A DNA stretch of 26,001 nt from Candolleomyces eurysporus. Taxonomy: Eukaryota; Basidiomycota; Agaricomycetes; Agaricales; Psathyrellaceae. This document shows, piece by piece, positions 7,891-17,903 of this stretch. The DNA is taken from contig JANBPK010001140.1 in the NCBI GenBank assembly GCA_027579435.1, positions 1 through 26,001 of the forward strand, given 5' to 3'. The first letter of the stretch is position 1, and each line of letters starts with the position of its first letter. The notes under the pieces were generated by a model. That model saw only the letters and a program-made list of their open reading frames with translations, searched no databases and was not told the origin of the DNA. A program made the translations under genes and the position numbers.

Positions 7891-10064
7891 CATAACAAAG
7901 AGCAAGGTCCAAATTCTTGAGTGTATCTTTGGTAATGTCGGCACATCGAGCAAGGTAACAAAAGTCCAAAAATGAAGAAATGGCTTGCACGATCTCATCA
8001 GGTACATGGCCATTGATGGCTGGCAGGTATACCTGCACATTAGTAGAAGGTCAGTAAAAGGGATACGAAAATGAAAAAGGGTCTCACCTTCATCAGAGCC
8101 TTTGAATCATCACCCATCCACTGTTTAAATCTACGCCCGTGGGGGAACCGTCGAAGGCCAGGGAACGAAGGTGCTGCCGCTATCCTAGAAGTGGCATGGA
8201 AATGAACACTAGTTGAGGTGGATATTACAATGACCTTGAACTCACCGTCGGTCAATGTCATCTAATATCTCATCCGCTCGTTTCTGGCCATGTTCGAGAA
8301 CCAGGTATTCTCCTACCCATGTAACTAGATGATCCTTGAATGTGCCCTTGATGACCTGATGGAGGAGGTCAGGGGTCAGCATTTCATGGATATCCGCACG
8401 AGGGAAATCGTGTGTAAAAGGCTATGTGGAACATCGGTTAGATGACAGCAAGATCTCCAAAAATAAAAAACATACAAGGATATCATTGTCAACGCCGTAG
8501 GAGTCCCACAAGTGGACTCCATCACCATCTGGAGAGCGATGCAGTTCTTCTGTGAGCCTTTGCGTACGCCGGCCCGAGGGGCCATCTAAATCCTTGTTCA
8601 TCCCCGTACACCTATGAATTCATCAGTACATGAATGGAGACGAAAGAGAGGAAGAAGGGCTGCGTACTTGGGACACCACCCTTGCACAATACCTGCCAAG
8701 GCTACTTGTTCAGGATAGTCCGCAATGAAGGCGGCCAATTCGTAAATGACACGGCGGAAGTGGCCGTCTGGGCACCGTTGGACGACTGGGGTCACCATAC
8801 CGTTGCGGAGGGGTCTGAGGATACGTGAGATCGACGAGTGATACAGTTCACGTTTGAACTTTCGGAATGCAGTATCATTATCGTACTTCCGATCGCCTGA
8901 TAATGGGAGCTTGGGTAAACAATTATCATTTAATAAAACAATCTACGTACTCTTCGGGATAGCAACGAAACCGATAGGTACTACAGCATTGCGGTGAGCG
9001 CGTCGAATGGTATTGTGTATGTTGCCAATCGAAAGGTAAAGAGGATGGTATTCGACGTGGCCAGTTGCAACAGACACCGTTGTCTTGTCACTACCAAGAA
9101 CAACAGGGCAGAGCATACAGCCCTCACGCGACTCGTCTTCCTCATATACCTGAGTCTATTTCCAAGGTCAGAAGTAGCAGCAATGATTATACTGTATAAG
9201 CACTCACACTCCGCCTCCAGGCCCAGTTACCCGACATGAAATCATTCCATCTTCGCTGCCCTCTTTCGTCGACATCGATGAAAGCAGAATAATCAAACTG
9301 CCCATCGAAATCTGGGTTATCCAGCAAGTTGCTGATTACCCGGGCAGGATCGCGGTACCATACTTCGTACGTCGCAGACTTCCAGGGAGTGTCGGCAGGG
9401 TGTTCATTGTCGGCTGAGAAGTTCATCGAGAACGACTGCCACGGTGCATCACCAAATTCGATGGCATCGATGGCACTGTACATCTGAGTGTAGGAATTGA
9501 ACGGGGCAAGATCGTTGTGCTTTGCTTTGTCGAGAGCCCAGATTTCCAACAAGTGGTCGATCTTTTTTGCTGACATCTCCTCTTTGCAAAAGAGGAAGTC
9601 TGCCAGCCGAAAACCACCCTCATCTTTGAAAGGAAACCAGGGATCTTCAGCATCAAAGCGAGGTGGGGGTGGTGCATCTGGTGGGAGAGGATCGCCATTT
9701 TCATCCGTGGGGATGCCTAAGAACATGCAAAGTTATTCAAACATTCAATCGGAAACACAATCAAAGTCTCACCTGTTAGTTTGGGGTGGCAAGTGCGAGC
9801 CTCCGTTGGCTCAGGACTAGGCGAAGGGCCATGAAACCGCCCTTCAAATGGCGCACCTGGTGAAGGCGCTGGTGAGACGGGAGGAGTAGGCGAGTGTGTG
9901 GGTGAAGAAGCTTCTGGTGACGAGTCCTGGGCAGGAGCTTGAGGGGTTTCGACCAAATTTAGGTTGCGATGATATGTTCGAACATGATTGGTGAGACCGC
10001 CGCGATCCTTGAACGATTGAGAGCAGCCCTGCTCTGCAAATGGGCACAAGAGTTTGGGAGGCAT
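7850..10064 (-). CDS. Plavaka-family DNA transposase, C-terminally truncated
   Basis: Minus strand, start at 10064. Eight exons can be joined in phase: 10064-9773, 9716-9208, 9149-8951, 8896-8668, 8611-8476, 8421-8246, 8184-8088, 8032-7850. The introns are 54-61 nt with GT..AG ends, and the result is 606 residues without a stop. The N-terminus is a C2H2-type zinc finger (CPFAEQGCSQSF...HVRTYH). Further on come segments characteristic of agaricomycete Plavaka proteins: VLGSDKTTVSVATG, LYLSIGNIHNTIRRAHRNA, RCPDGHFRRVIYELA, GIVQGWCPKCTG, and LRRFPHGRRFKQW. Such transposases belong to the CACTA-like (CMC) group and move DNA by cut and paste. After ALC near 7885 the usual continuation is absent and a stop follows, so the C-terminal part has been lost. 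No terminal inverted repeats were recognised. Confidence 0.85.
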
Positions 10065-10160
10065 TCCGTAGCAGATAGAGCAGCAAAAAGAGCAAACAAA
10101 AGAATGAAAGAGGGCGCGAGAGGCTCGTCAGCAAGCATACTCATAATGATCGGATATCAA
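10065..10160. other. Transposase 5' flank and junction with NLR copy 1
   Basis: Only about 96 bases separate the transposase start codon from the first sequence alignable with the complete NLR (about 10161, matching about 19021-19057 with gaps). The break point therefore lies here. If the transposase inserted into the NLR gene, its terminal inverted repeat should fall in this stretch, but no clear CAC-type end is seen. Confidence 0.4.
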
Positions 10161-10835
10161 AGTCACGCACAAGTTCGAACAATTGGACGCATTGTACATG
10201 CGCATCTTGGAGTCTAGTCCAGATCCACCTCTTTCGGTACGGTGGATTCACGCAATCGACATGATCACCCGTTCTATGGATGCTTATGCTTTCAATATAA
10301 ATATGCTCCTGCAAACGGACCCAGAGAGCAACGAGGCAGAGCACTTGCTCGGAACCCTTCACTCATTGATTCGGATTCCACCTCACAGTGGCCAGACGAC
10401 GACCAAATATGGCTTTTACCACAAATCGCTGCTTGACTTCCTCGAGGACCCTGGCCGTTGCGGGAAACTGTATGTTGAAGAAAGAAGGGTGTTCATCTGG
10501 GATGCATTCGTTCGGGCGTGTGCGAGTGAGTTTGCTTCTGCTTCATCCTTTGTTTCTCTTCAACGGCATAAATCTGATGCTATGGTATTGAAGGGGGTTG
10601 TGACACCCAGTTTTCATACCCGGAAAGCTTCCTCAACTTCTTGGCCAACCTTCCATCTTGGTCGGTTGTGGATGAGGGCATCGCACACTCCAAGGTCCTT
10701 CATACGCCACCCAGCGCTGATTGGTGGGTGTCGTTGGCCGTCGTACACAAGCAGATTGATTCCCTCTGGATTGCCTTCCAAAAATTTCACCGTTCAGTGC
10801 GTACAGTCCTCAATCTTTTCCAAACTTTGAACTGA
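10161..10835 (+). pseudogene. NLR copy 1: 3' fragment only
   Basis: This stretch is closely similar to 19021-19718 of the complete NLR. It begins inside the post-NACHT region (ALYMRILESSPDPPLSVRW), so Walker A and B and the whole N-terminus are missing. The candidate second intron keeps its GTGAGT donor (10526) and GAAG acceptor (10592-10593), and the last exon ends with TGA at 10833-10835. Relative to the other copy there is a 6-base difference after the YVEE segment. The gene is cut exactly where the transposase region starts and cannot encode a working NTPase. Confidence 0.85.
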
Positions 10836-11617
10836 AATTCAGTCTTCCTTTATTGTTCATCTTTAGTGCCCCTGGTATCGTTGCAAGCCAGGGTGTAGAT
10901 TATGGAGCCGTTCCATTCTGCGTTGTTTGGGATCACCTACCCAGATTCAGATTGCATCTGCAGTGTTTTGGCCACCGGTGTTGCACCGATTGGCCGGCAA
11001 AGCAATCGAGGATTTCGAGCGGAGGGAATCCCAGAGCCAGAGTAGTACATAATGCTAGAATTTTCAGTTCTTTTCGGCTGGGTTGACCGCTAGGGACTTG
11101 GTATATGACAATTTATGCGCCGAGTAGAATCGAGAGGTCGAAGGTATCTCTAGGATTGCGTGAGTGAGGCAAAAAGCAACCTCTATTACAGGTCCAGGTA
11201 TGGGTCCTTCCAGGCAGCATTGACATCTACGTACGGTACCCAGTACGCTGAGACTTGAGGGAAAGGAGGGGGAGAAGTGACCCTTTTCCACCTCATTTTG
11301 TTTCCCAAGACTTGAAGAAAACAACAGCTTGAGAGTATGAGCTATCGTTTCCTTGAATTTCTGGCCTGCACGAGCACAGTGAGTTTTGCGTAAATCATGA
11401 ATGTGGCCATTTAAACTGGGCATTTGTTGTACAAATATCATCCAGCTGCCTGAGCGATCATCGAGTTAACTCAGTGGGCCCACTCATAATGTTTATGTTT
11501 TTCTTCTTTCGAGGCATCGGAGAGCGGGGAAGAACGTGAACTTGACCGGATCAATCTCTCAGACTGCTCCGTCAAGGGTGTTTCGATGGTCGGACTTGTT
11601 TGCTGACACCTTTCCGC
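10836..11617 (+). other. Spacer between NLR copy 1 and MSS1 copy 1, with about 370 bp extra DNA
   Basis: The outer parts align with 19719-20255 of unit B. About 11082-11452 has no counterpart there and interrupts a junction that is continuous in unit B at about 19960. Conversely, about 80 bases and about 46 bases of unit B (20002-20080 and 20121-20170) are missing here. No ORF, terminal repeat or RNA gene is recognised in the extra DNA. Confidence 0.6.
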
Positions 11618-13886
11618 ATGTTGCGGTCTCCTCCACGATGTACACTTGCTAGGCATCTATTATCCAGACCCAACTATTCTCGAAACATTGTTCACTCGCC
11701 GTCAGGAACTCATGCAAATCTACTCAACAAGAAGTTAACAAGACCGCGAGTTTCTTCAGCATCGTGGCATGGTCTTGTCGCACCGAAGTTGGCCCAGAAT
11801 GCAGCCCCAAGACGGTATCTTCATAGCGAAAGTATCGTCTTGCCACCCTCGGACGCGCAGAAGAGCACGATCTACGCGTTATCCACACCCGCAGGGAAGG
11901 TTGGTGTGGGTGTGATACGTATTTCGGGTCCTGATGCGTTGAAGGAGGTGCGGGGGAGGATGGTTAAACCATACTCTTCATCGTCTATGAATGGTACGTG
12001 GTATCCTAATGACTACCTTTATGGAGTGAGTTGTAAGACTGACATGACGTGGGTAAGAAAACTCAGAAAACCGACACCTTGGAAGCTTCAACGGTGTCGG
12101 GTTGTACGCCCGGAGAGTGGAGAGACGATTGATGACGGGCTAGTCGTGTACTTCAAAGGTTCGTCCTCCGCTCTTCTTCCTTTCAAACTGCTCCCGAAAA
12201 CTCACTCTTATTGAAACTCGAACCTCAACAGGCCCAAACTCATTTACTTCCAAAGACGTACTCGAATTGCACGTCCATTCCGGCCGTGCAGTCATCTCAG
12301 CCGCCCTTTTGGGCCTCTCCAAATTACCCACAAATTCGACCTGCAGAACCGGGAGAGTTCACGAGACACGCGTATTTGAATGAGAGGCTATATTTGACGC
12401 AGGTGGAGGGGTTGAAGGATTTGATTGATGCAGAGACAGAAGGGCAGAGGAGAGTCGCTGTCAGAGCTGCTGAGGTGAATCCAGCGTATCTTTCCATTCT
12501 GTATAACCGAAGGGAGGCTCACTCTTTCGATTTCAGGGCGTCACAAAACAAAAATTTGACAAACTCCGCGCGGACATCATATCCAGCCTTGCAAAAGTCG
12601 AGGCTCTCATTGACTTTGGGGAGGGCGAAGAAATCGAAGAAGGCGTGTACGAAGACGCTGAATCGCGGGTTCAGAAAGTCTTGGATACGATCCAAGGATA
12701 CTTGAACGATCACCGCAGGGGCGAACCTTTGCGTTCGGGTATTCGGCTTGCGATTTTTGGACCACCGAATGCTGGGAAGAGCAGTTTGCTGAATTTTTTG
12801 GGTGTGTCGTCTTTGTTCTGTTCTCCAGCGCCGCAACTGACTGAAATATAACTTTTTCTTGTAGCTCAACGTGAAGCGGCGATCGTCACGCCCATCCCAG
12901 GCACTACACGAGACATCCTTGAATTATCCCTGGATATTGGTGGCTTGCCAGTGGTAATCGCTGATACAGCTGGTCTACACAAGACGGACAATGTTGTGGA
13001 GAAGATTGGCATCGAGAGGGCAAGGAAGGCGTACGTATAATTTTCCTTCCCCGCCCCCCCCCCCCCAACTTTCATTGATACTGATGAACTGGGTTTTAGC
13101 GTGGAGAGTGCAGATATTTCAATCTGCGTGCTATCTTTGCCAGAAGTCATACAACAACAGCAGCAACGCAACGACTTAGGCTCAGAGGCATCGTCCCATT
13201 GGCGAGAACTAATCTCCCGGGATAACACTTTCTTCCTCTTCAATAAATCCGATCTTGTGGACTCGTTACCAATGTCCTCGCCACACTTGCCTTCAGACGT
13301 CGAGACTCTCAGACTCAGTTTGCTGTCGCCTGAACTTCATCATGAAAGTAGCATTGCTGATCGCGACCTCACCATCGCCTCTAAACTGGATGCATCTCCT
13401 GCTGCCGCGACGACGACGAAAGCTTGGAAAGCCAGTTTAGCCATGGGAGACGGAGCTGAAGAGCTTTTGGAAGGTTTTGCGGAGGTCCTGAGAAAGCGGT
13501 AGGTGTAGTTATTCTCCACCTCAACTCAACCTGCCTATTTGACCTATCGATTAATTAGGTTTGGTATGGACGACATCCTAAGTGACGCAGCGAGCCCTGC
13601 ATCACCAGGTCTCACCATCGGGACCACTTGCAAAGCCCGAGAACGCATTTGGAGACATTCCTTGAGTACGGTGCGTCCTTTGCCTCTCCTTTGCTGTTGT
13701 ACCTAAGCTCATGAACACTTGTACATGCTCGCCTGCCTATCGATTTCTTCTTGACCTCTTGAAGGCCATGTGGTCTTCGCAGCCGAAGAACTGGGTTACG
13801 CTGCAAACACTATTGGGAAAGTCACCGGCGCGATTGAGGCGGAGCATGTTTTGGATGCTGTCTTCCGGGGATTTCTGCATCGGTAA
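11618..13886 (+). pseudogene. MSS1: MSS1 copy 1 (mitochondrial tRNA-modifying GTPase), decayed
   Basis: It is homologous to GTPBP3/MSS1/MnmE, which with MTO1 modifies the wobble uridine of mitochondrial tRNAs. ATG 11618 opens an Arg-rich presequence fitting mitochondrial import. The exons mirror copy 2: 11618-11993, about 12057-12158, 12232-12474, 12537-12801, 12865-13030, 13100-13498, 13559-13670, 13765-13886. G1 (GPPNAGKS) and G4 (NKSD) are kept. Defects: intron 1 acceptor AG is AA at 12055-12056; one base is inserted near 12331-12335; the exon 3 donor is GTGAAT; one base is lost near 13599; one G is added in 13867-13870. The last shift replaces the FC-I-GK tail by a different ending, and the original stop has become CAA. 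DTAGLR is DTAGLH. A 13-C run sits in the fourth G-domain intron (13054-13066). Confidence 0.9.
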
Positions 13887-14796
13887 ACAAACCGTCAACG
13901 AATTTTGCCAAGGTCTGCTCTCGTATATATTGCGCTTGTTGATTTAACACTACAACGCGTATATCTTGCTATGTCAAGCGCATGAAACGCAGCTGGTATT
14001 CGGCCGTTGTCGCTGCACAAACATCCCAGTGTTCGTTGACAATTTACACGGACTTACTTTGTTCTCTCGCTCACGTCGCACCGTTTTCTTTAGACCTGAA
14101 CTCAAGTGGGTCCCTTTGACTGCTGCTGTTTTCGAGGTTGGCGCTGTTCTCGAGCCCTGCCATGGTATGCATGCAGATACCAGTCGAGCCATGCAACCGT
14201 GCTTCCTGTCGCTCAATTTCTGATTCTGTTGTTCATGTTTCTCTCCGTTGGTGAAGGGGATGGGGATATGGCTGGTGCCAAACCGTTCGAGCTTGGCGCT
14301 GTTCTCGAGCCCTGCCGTCCAGGGGGTTGAGCCGAAATCTGTCTGATGCTGACGGGTAGAAATATGTACCCGTGTCGTTGGGTGGGTCATAAGAAGCCGC
14401 TACTCCTGTTAGGGATCCTAGATTATTGCAACTATCATGCTAGAAACCATCGGTGAGTAAATGGGTGACGATAGCCGTGTTGGGCACACATACCAGACGC
14501 ACCTTCGCTCATCCAACCCTCCAGGAGAGCCTGGTGGTCCTGATACGGACATTGCTCTACCCCTTCTCGGCAAGCGGCCATGGAAGTACGTATTGAACCT
14601 CTTTACAGAGAGCATAGATGGATAATAAAGCAGTCTACAAGAGTAATATATTGTTGATAAACTCAGTAGAACCGCAAGACAATGTGCTGCACGTATCGTT
14701 GAATTAATAGCCGGCAAGTTGCATGGTGGAATAGTACCAAGGGTCATTCGGACTTGTGTAGATTCGTATGCGATCTGTTCAATGCTATTTATGTGA
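13887..14796. other. Region without a recognised gene
   Basis: Similarity to the DNA downstream of MSS1 copy 2 fades within about 200 bases. A 24-base perfect direct repeat occurs at 14138-14161 and 14293-14316. The several short ORFs on both strands show no known motif and no counterpart in unit B. Confidence 0.5.
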
Positions 14797-15745
14797 CCCC
14801 AGTCTCAGTGCTCGGTCTCTTTTCTGATCCACAAAATGTAGAAACGACGCCCTGGTGAAAGCCGGTATCCTAGTTTAGATCTGCGAGGAGTCAGAAAGGT
14901 TCAATGAGAGAAATTAATGCTCCAGAGAAGCTCTACTTACTCAGAGGCAGACTGGAAATTGGAACCCCTTCCTCCCCCGAGAAGCAGCAATGTTGCTCAC
15001 ACAATATCTGACCGTCCCCAACTCGAAGCACCGACAAGCAACTGCAAGAATTGTGACCTCGAACATTAACATCCGCTACCCATCGAAGCACTCGGACATG
15101 TACGCCCGAAGCCAACTTGCCATGGGCAGAGAAAGTGCCATTCCTGCATACGAATAGTCGAGACGCCTGACCATGTTCCTTTGGAATGCGCTAACCTGTC
15201 AGATATAGTCAGCCCTATGTGGGCGTTCACAAGTCAACTGGTGGAGACTTACACAGCCCTTTTCCGTCTCATAGCCCTCCTCAACCTCGAGACTGACTCC
15301 TAGTTCGAGCGCACTTCAGAGGATGGCCTCAGACTCAGGAATCTACCCATATCCTCTGGAGACCCGCTTGGTTGAGAGAGCCAACGGTTGTACCGTGACT
15401 TCTGTATTTCAAGGTGGCCGAGGGATGGAAGCACGGGTAGAATGGCTTCTTCTGAACGATCATCACCATTTACATTAACGCCGGGTGAGGGCCTTCAAGA
15501 CCTCGTCGTCGAACCTTGGTTGTCTATCCGAAAGTTCGAACATCCACCGTTCGCATCTCGACGGAGGTGCGAGGCAGACGAGGCGCTTCAACTCGGGGAC
15601 CATAGCTGGATGTTTGATGAGGCCGATGGCTGTTCCAGAACGGGACCAGGTGCTGGCTGAACGAAATGGTGAGTGCAGCTCATCTTCTGCAGTGATCATC
15701 CCGGTAGCGTTGGCCCGATGATAGGGTGTAGCAGCACACTCGAAG
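14797..15745 (-). pseudogene. Minus-strand spliced gene, copy I (unrecognised family, decayed)
   Basis: This is one of three related stretches (also about 16100-17306 and 23963-25230). The coding strand is inferred to be minus because introns with good signals fall at the same places in all copies. Here they are 15252-15196 (GTAAGT..CAG, CTGAC branch) and 14940-14881 (GTAAGT..CAG). The translation upstream of the first intron includes FDDEVLKALT, SEEAILPVLPSL, HLEI and SPEDMGRFL in more than one frame, so it is frameshifted. Leucine-spaced segments suggest an LRR or F-box-like protein, but this is only an impression. This copy lacks the 5' part present in the other two. Confidence 0.45.
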
Positions 15746-16099
15746 AACCCAATTTCAGCACTCGGTAGTGCAGTCGCCAACTTTAATGATCAAACTCGAG
15801 TAGCTGGCAGTCGCCGAAGAACTCGGTCAAGGAAAGTTTAGAATAGAAGAGCTTTGTGCAGCAGGAGTAGGAGGATAACAGGACAGCTTAGCCACGAGAA
15901 AGAAAGCGAAATCTTGAAACATCGAGCGGCCACGGTCATCCCAGCAGATAACACAAAATCAAGGAGTGGCTCATCAATCACATATGATAGAAGGAAGATC
16001 GCCAGTTGTACATCGGACTTTGTGCGTAGTAGAGAGCAAACTCGTGTGCTCTCTCTCGGAACGCCAGGGCTCTATTCTGTTTGCCCAGAAAGCGTAGAC
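15746..16099. other. Region without a recognised gene
   Basis: This stretch lies between copies I and II of the minus-strand gene and has no counterpart in unit B. A plus-strand ORF at 15854-16129 has no recognisable motif. Nothing further is seen. Confidence 0.5.
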
Positions 16100-17306
16100 C
16101 GAAATCGTCGCACCTTTCCTCTCTTCTGATCCGGAAAATGTAGAAATGACGCCCTGGTGNAAAGCTGGTATCCTAGCCGAGATCTGCGAGGAGTCAGAGG
16201 GGCTCAACGAGAGGCTTCAAGAAAGCTCTACTTACTCTGAGGCAGACTGGGAAATTCGAGATCCCTTGAAAATTGGCAATGTTGCTCGGACAAGATCTGA
16301 CCGTCGCCAACTTGAAGCACAGACGAGCGATTGGAAGAATTGCGACTCGAACGTCAACATCCGTTATCCATTAAGCACTCGGACATGCACGCCCAAAGCC
16401 AAGCAGCGGTCAGAGAAAATGCTGTTTCTGCGCACAAATAGTTGAGACATCTGGACACGTTCCTCTGGAATGCATTGACCTGCCAGATCTAGTCAGCCTT
16501 GGGCTTGCCTTCACGAGAGAACCGGTGGAGACGTACACAACCCTCTTCCGACTCGAAACCCTTCTCAACCTCGAGACCGACGCCTAGTTCGAGTACACCT
16601 GAGAGGGTGTCCTCATGCCGGGGAGCCTGGCCTTATCCGCTGGAGAACTGTTTGGTTGGGAAAGCCAGTCGTACTGTGAGTCGTGAATTCAAAGGTGTTC
16701 GAGGTTCGGACATACTGGGAGTATCGCTTCTTCTGAACGATCACCACCACTTCCATCACCGAGGGGGCAGGGCCTTCAAGACCTCGTCGTCGAAATTCGA
16801 CTCTCCATCTGAAAGTCGGAACATCCACCACTTGCAGTTCGACGAAAGTGCGGGGCAGATGAGGTGTTTCAGCTTGGGAACCATAGCTGGATGTTCGATG
16901 AGAATCGAAGGTTATCCGAGAATGGGCCCAGGTGTCAGGTGAACGAAATGGTGAGCAGTAGAACGCTTCGAGCGTGATGATTCTTATCTTCTGCATTGAT
17001 GGTCCTGAGTCGCGTTGGCTCGACAGTAGATGTAGCAGCAGCACACTCGAAGGCGCAGGTGAAACCAAGGCCGATCTTCCACGAATTAGATTTGAGAAAN
17101 GGGGGGGTAGGGATAGAGGGTTGAGTAGGGCTTACAGGGAGTATGTGGGGTATGGGTTTAGACCTTCGATCCCCTCCTCCTCTTCCATCGAGCACATCCC
17201 CTCTACCAGCCATCCTCGCCGAGGCCTTCTTAAGCGCCTCCTTCATCACACTAGCACTTGGAACGACCTGTGGATTGTTGATATAAGACGCTGCCAAATG
17301 CGTCAA
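16100..17306 (-). pseudogene. Minus-strand spliced gene, copy II (unrecognised family, decayed)
   Basis: It is similar along its length to copy III (23963-25230) and, in its downstream two thirds, to copy I. The same two intron positions are present; the first has a GTACGT donor and an acceptor at ..TGGCAG. The upstream part reads HLAASYINNPQVV on the minus strand, matching a decayed equivalent in copy III. Frames change between recognisable segments, and ambiguous bases occur at 16160 and 17100. It probably stopped coding some time ago. The family is not identified; an LRR or F-box relation is a guess. Confidence 0.45.
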
Positions 17307-17903
17307 CGCACTCCAACCGACAGCGGACCTGTAGGACTAAGCCCCACCAACAACGAAGCGTCAAAAAGCAAGAAATCCCAACCTAATTCAAATTCGTCCC
17401 CAGAACGCCGGAGCTTTCAAAGGTGCTCGGAACTCGGTGAGCCCGGTAACGAGACGTGGAAGAGGAGGCGATCGAGGATGTCCTTTGTGACTGGGGGAGA
17501 GGTTGAGGAAGATGAGTTTGTCGGAGATGCTTGGGGGGGAGAGAGAGTATTGCGCCTGAAGGGAGAACCAGAAATGAATGAACCGGAATCGGCCCGCGGT
17601 GTTGGATATTGCTTGGATGGCAGCACTGCGGCTGCTGGAAAGATGGCGAGCGAAACTAGGACGGAGCTGAGAGAAATCGAGAACCCATCAGATCTGCGCC
17701 GGGAAGCGAATTCGGCAGTTTGTGCCCGCGGGCCTGCTCAAGATAAGGCTGCCACCTCTTTTTGCGTGTCCCCTGGGTCAGATGAGCATGCATAGACGCT
17801 CGACAAACAGCTCACAAACACACGAGGTGGACGATATTAAACCGTTCAGGCTGCGGGAACGTGGTCAGTCCAGCCTCCCTCCTTCCTTCACTTCGACCAC
17901 CCC
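17307..17903 (+). promoter_or_regulatory. Upstream flank of the complete NLR, duplicated before NLR copy 3
   Basis: This stretch is clearly similar to about 25231-25767, directly before the third NLR, so promoter and 5' UTR were duplicated with the gene. A common block reads ACAAACAGCTCACAAACACAC at about 17803-17823 and 25704-25724. It is a plausible transcript leader, since it lies 45-100 bases before both ATGs. No TATA box was identified. A 273-codon plus-strand ORF (16974-17795) runs through here but is not open in the other copy. Confidence 0.45.

Noticed and set aside
7754..7975. Plus-strand ORF overlapping the last transposase exon
   Set aside because: From about 7885 onward it lies opposite a well-supported Plavaka exon. 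Only the left part is considered, as leader-like sequence.
16974..17795. 273-codon plus-strand ORF before the complete NLR
   Set aside because: The equivalent stretch in the flank of NLR copy 3 has stops and indels, and the minus strand shows conserved gene-like segments, so the ORF is probably chance.
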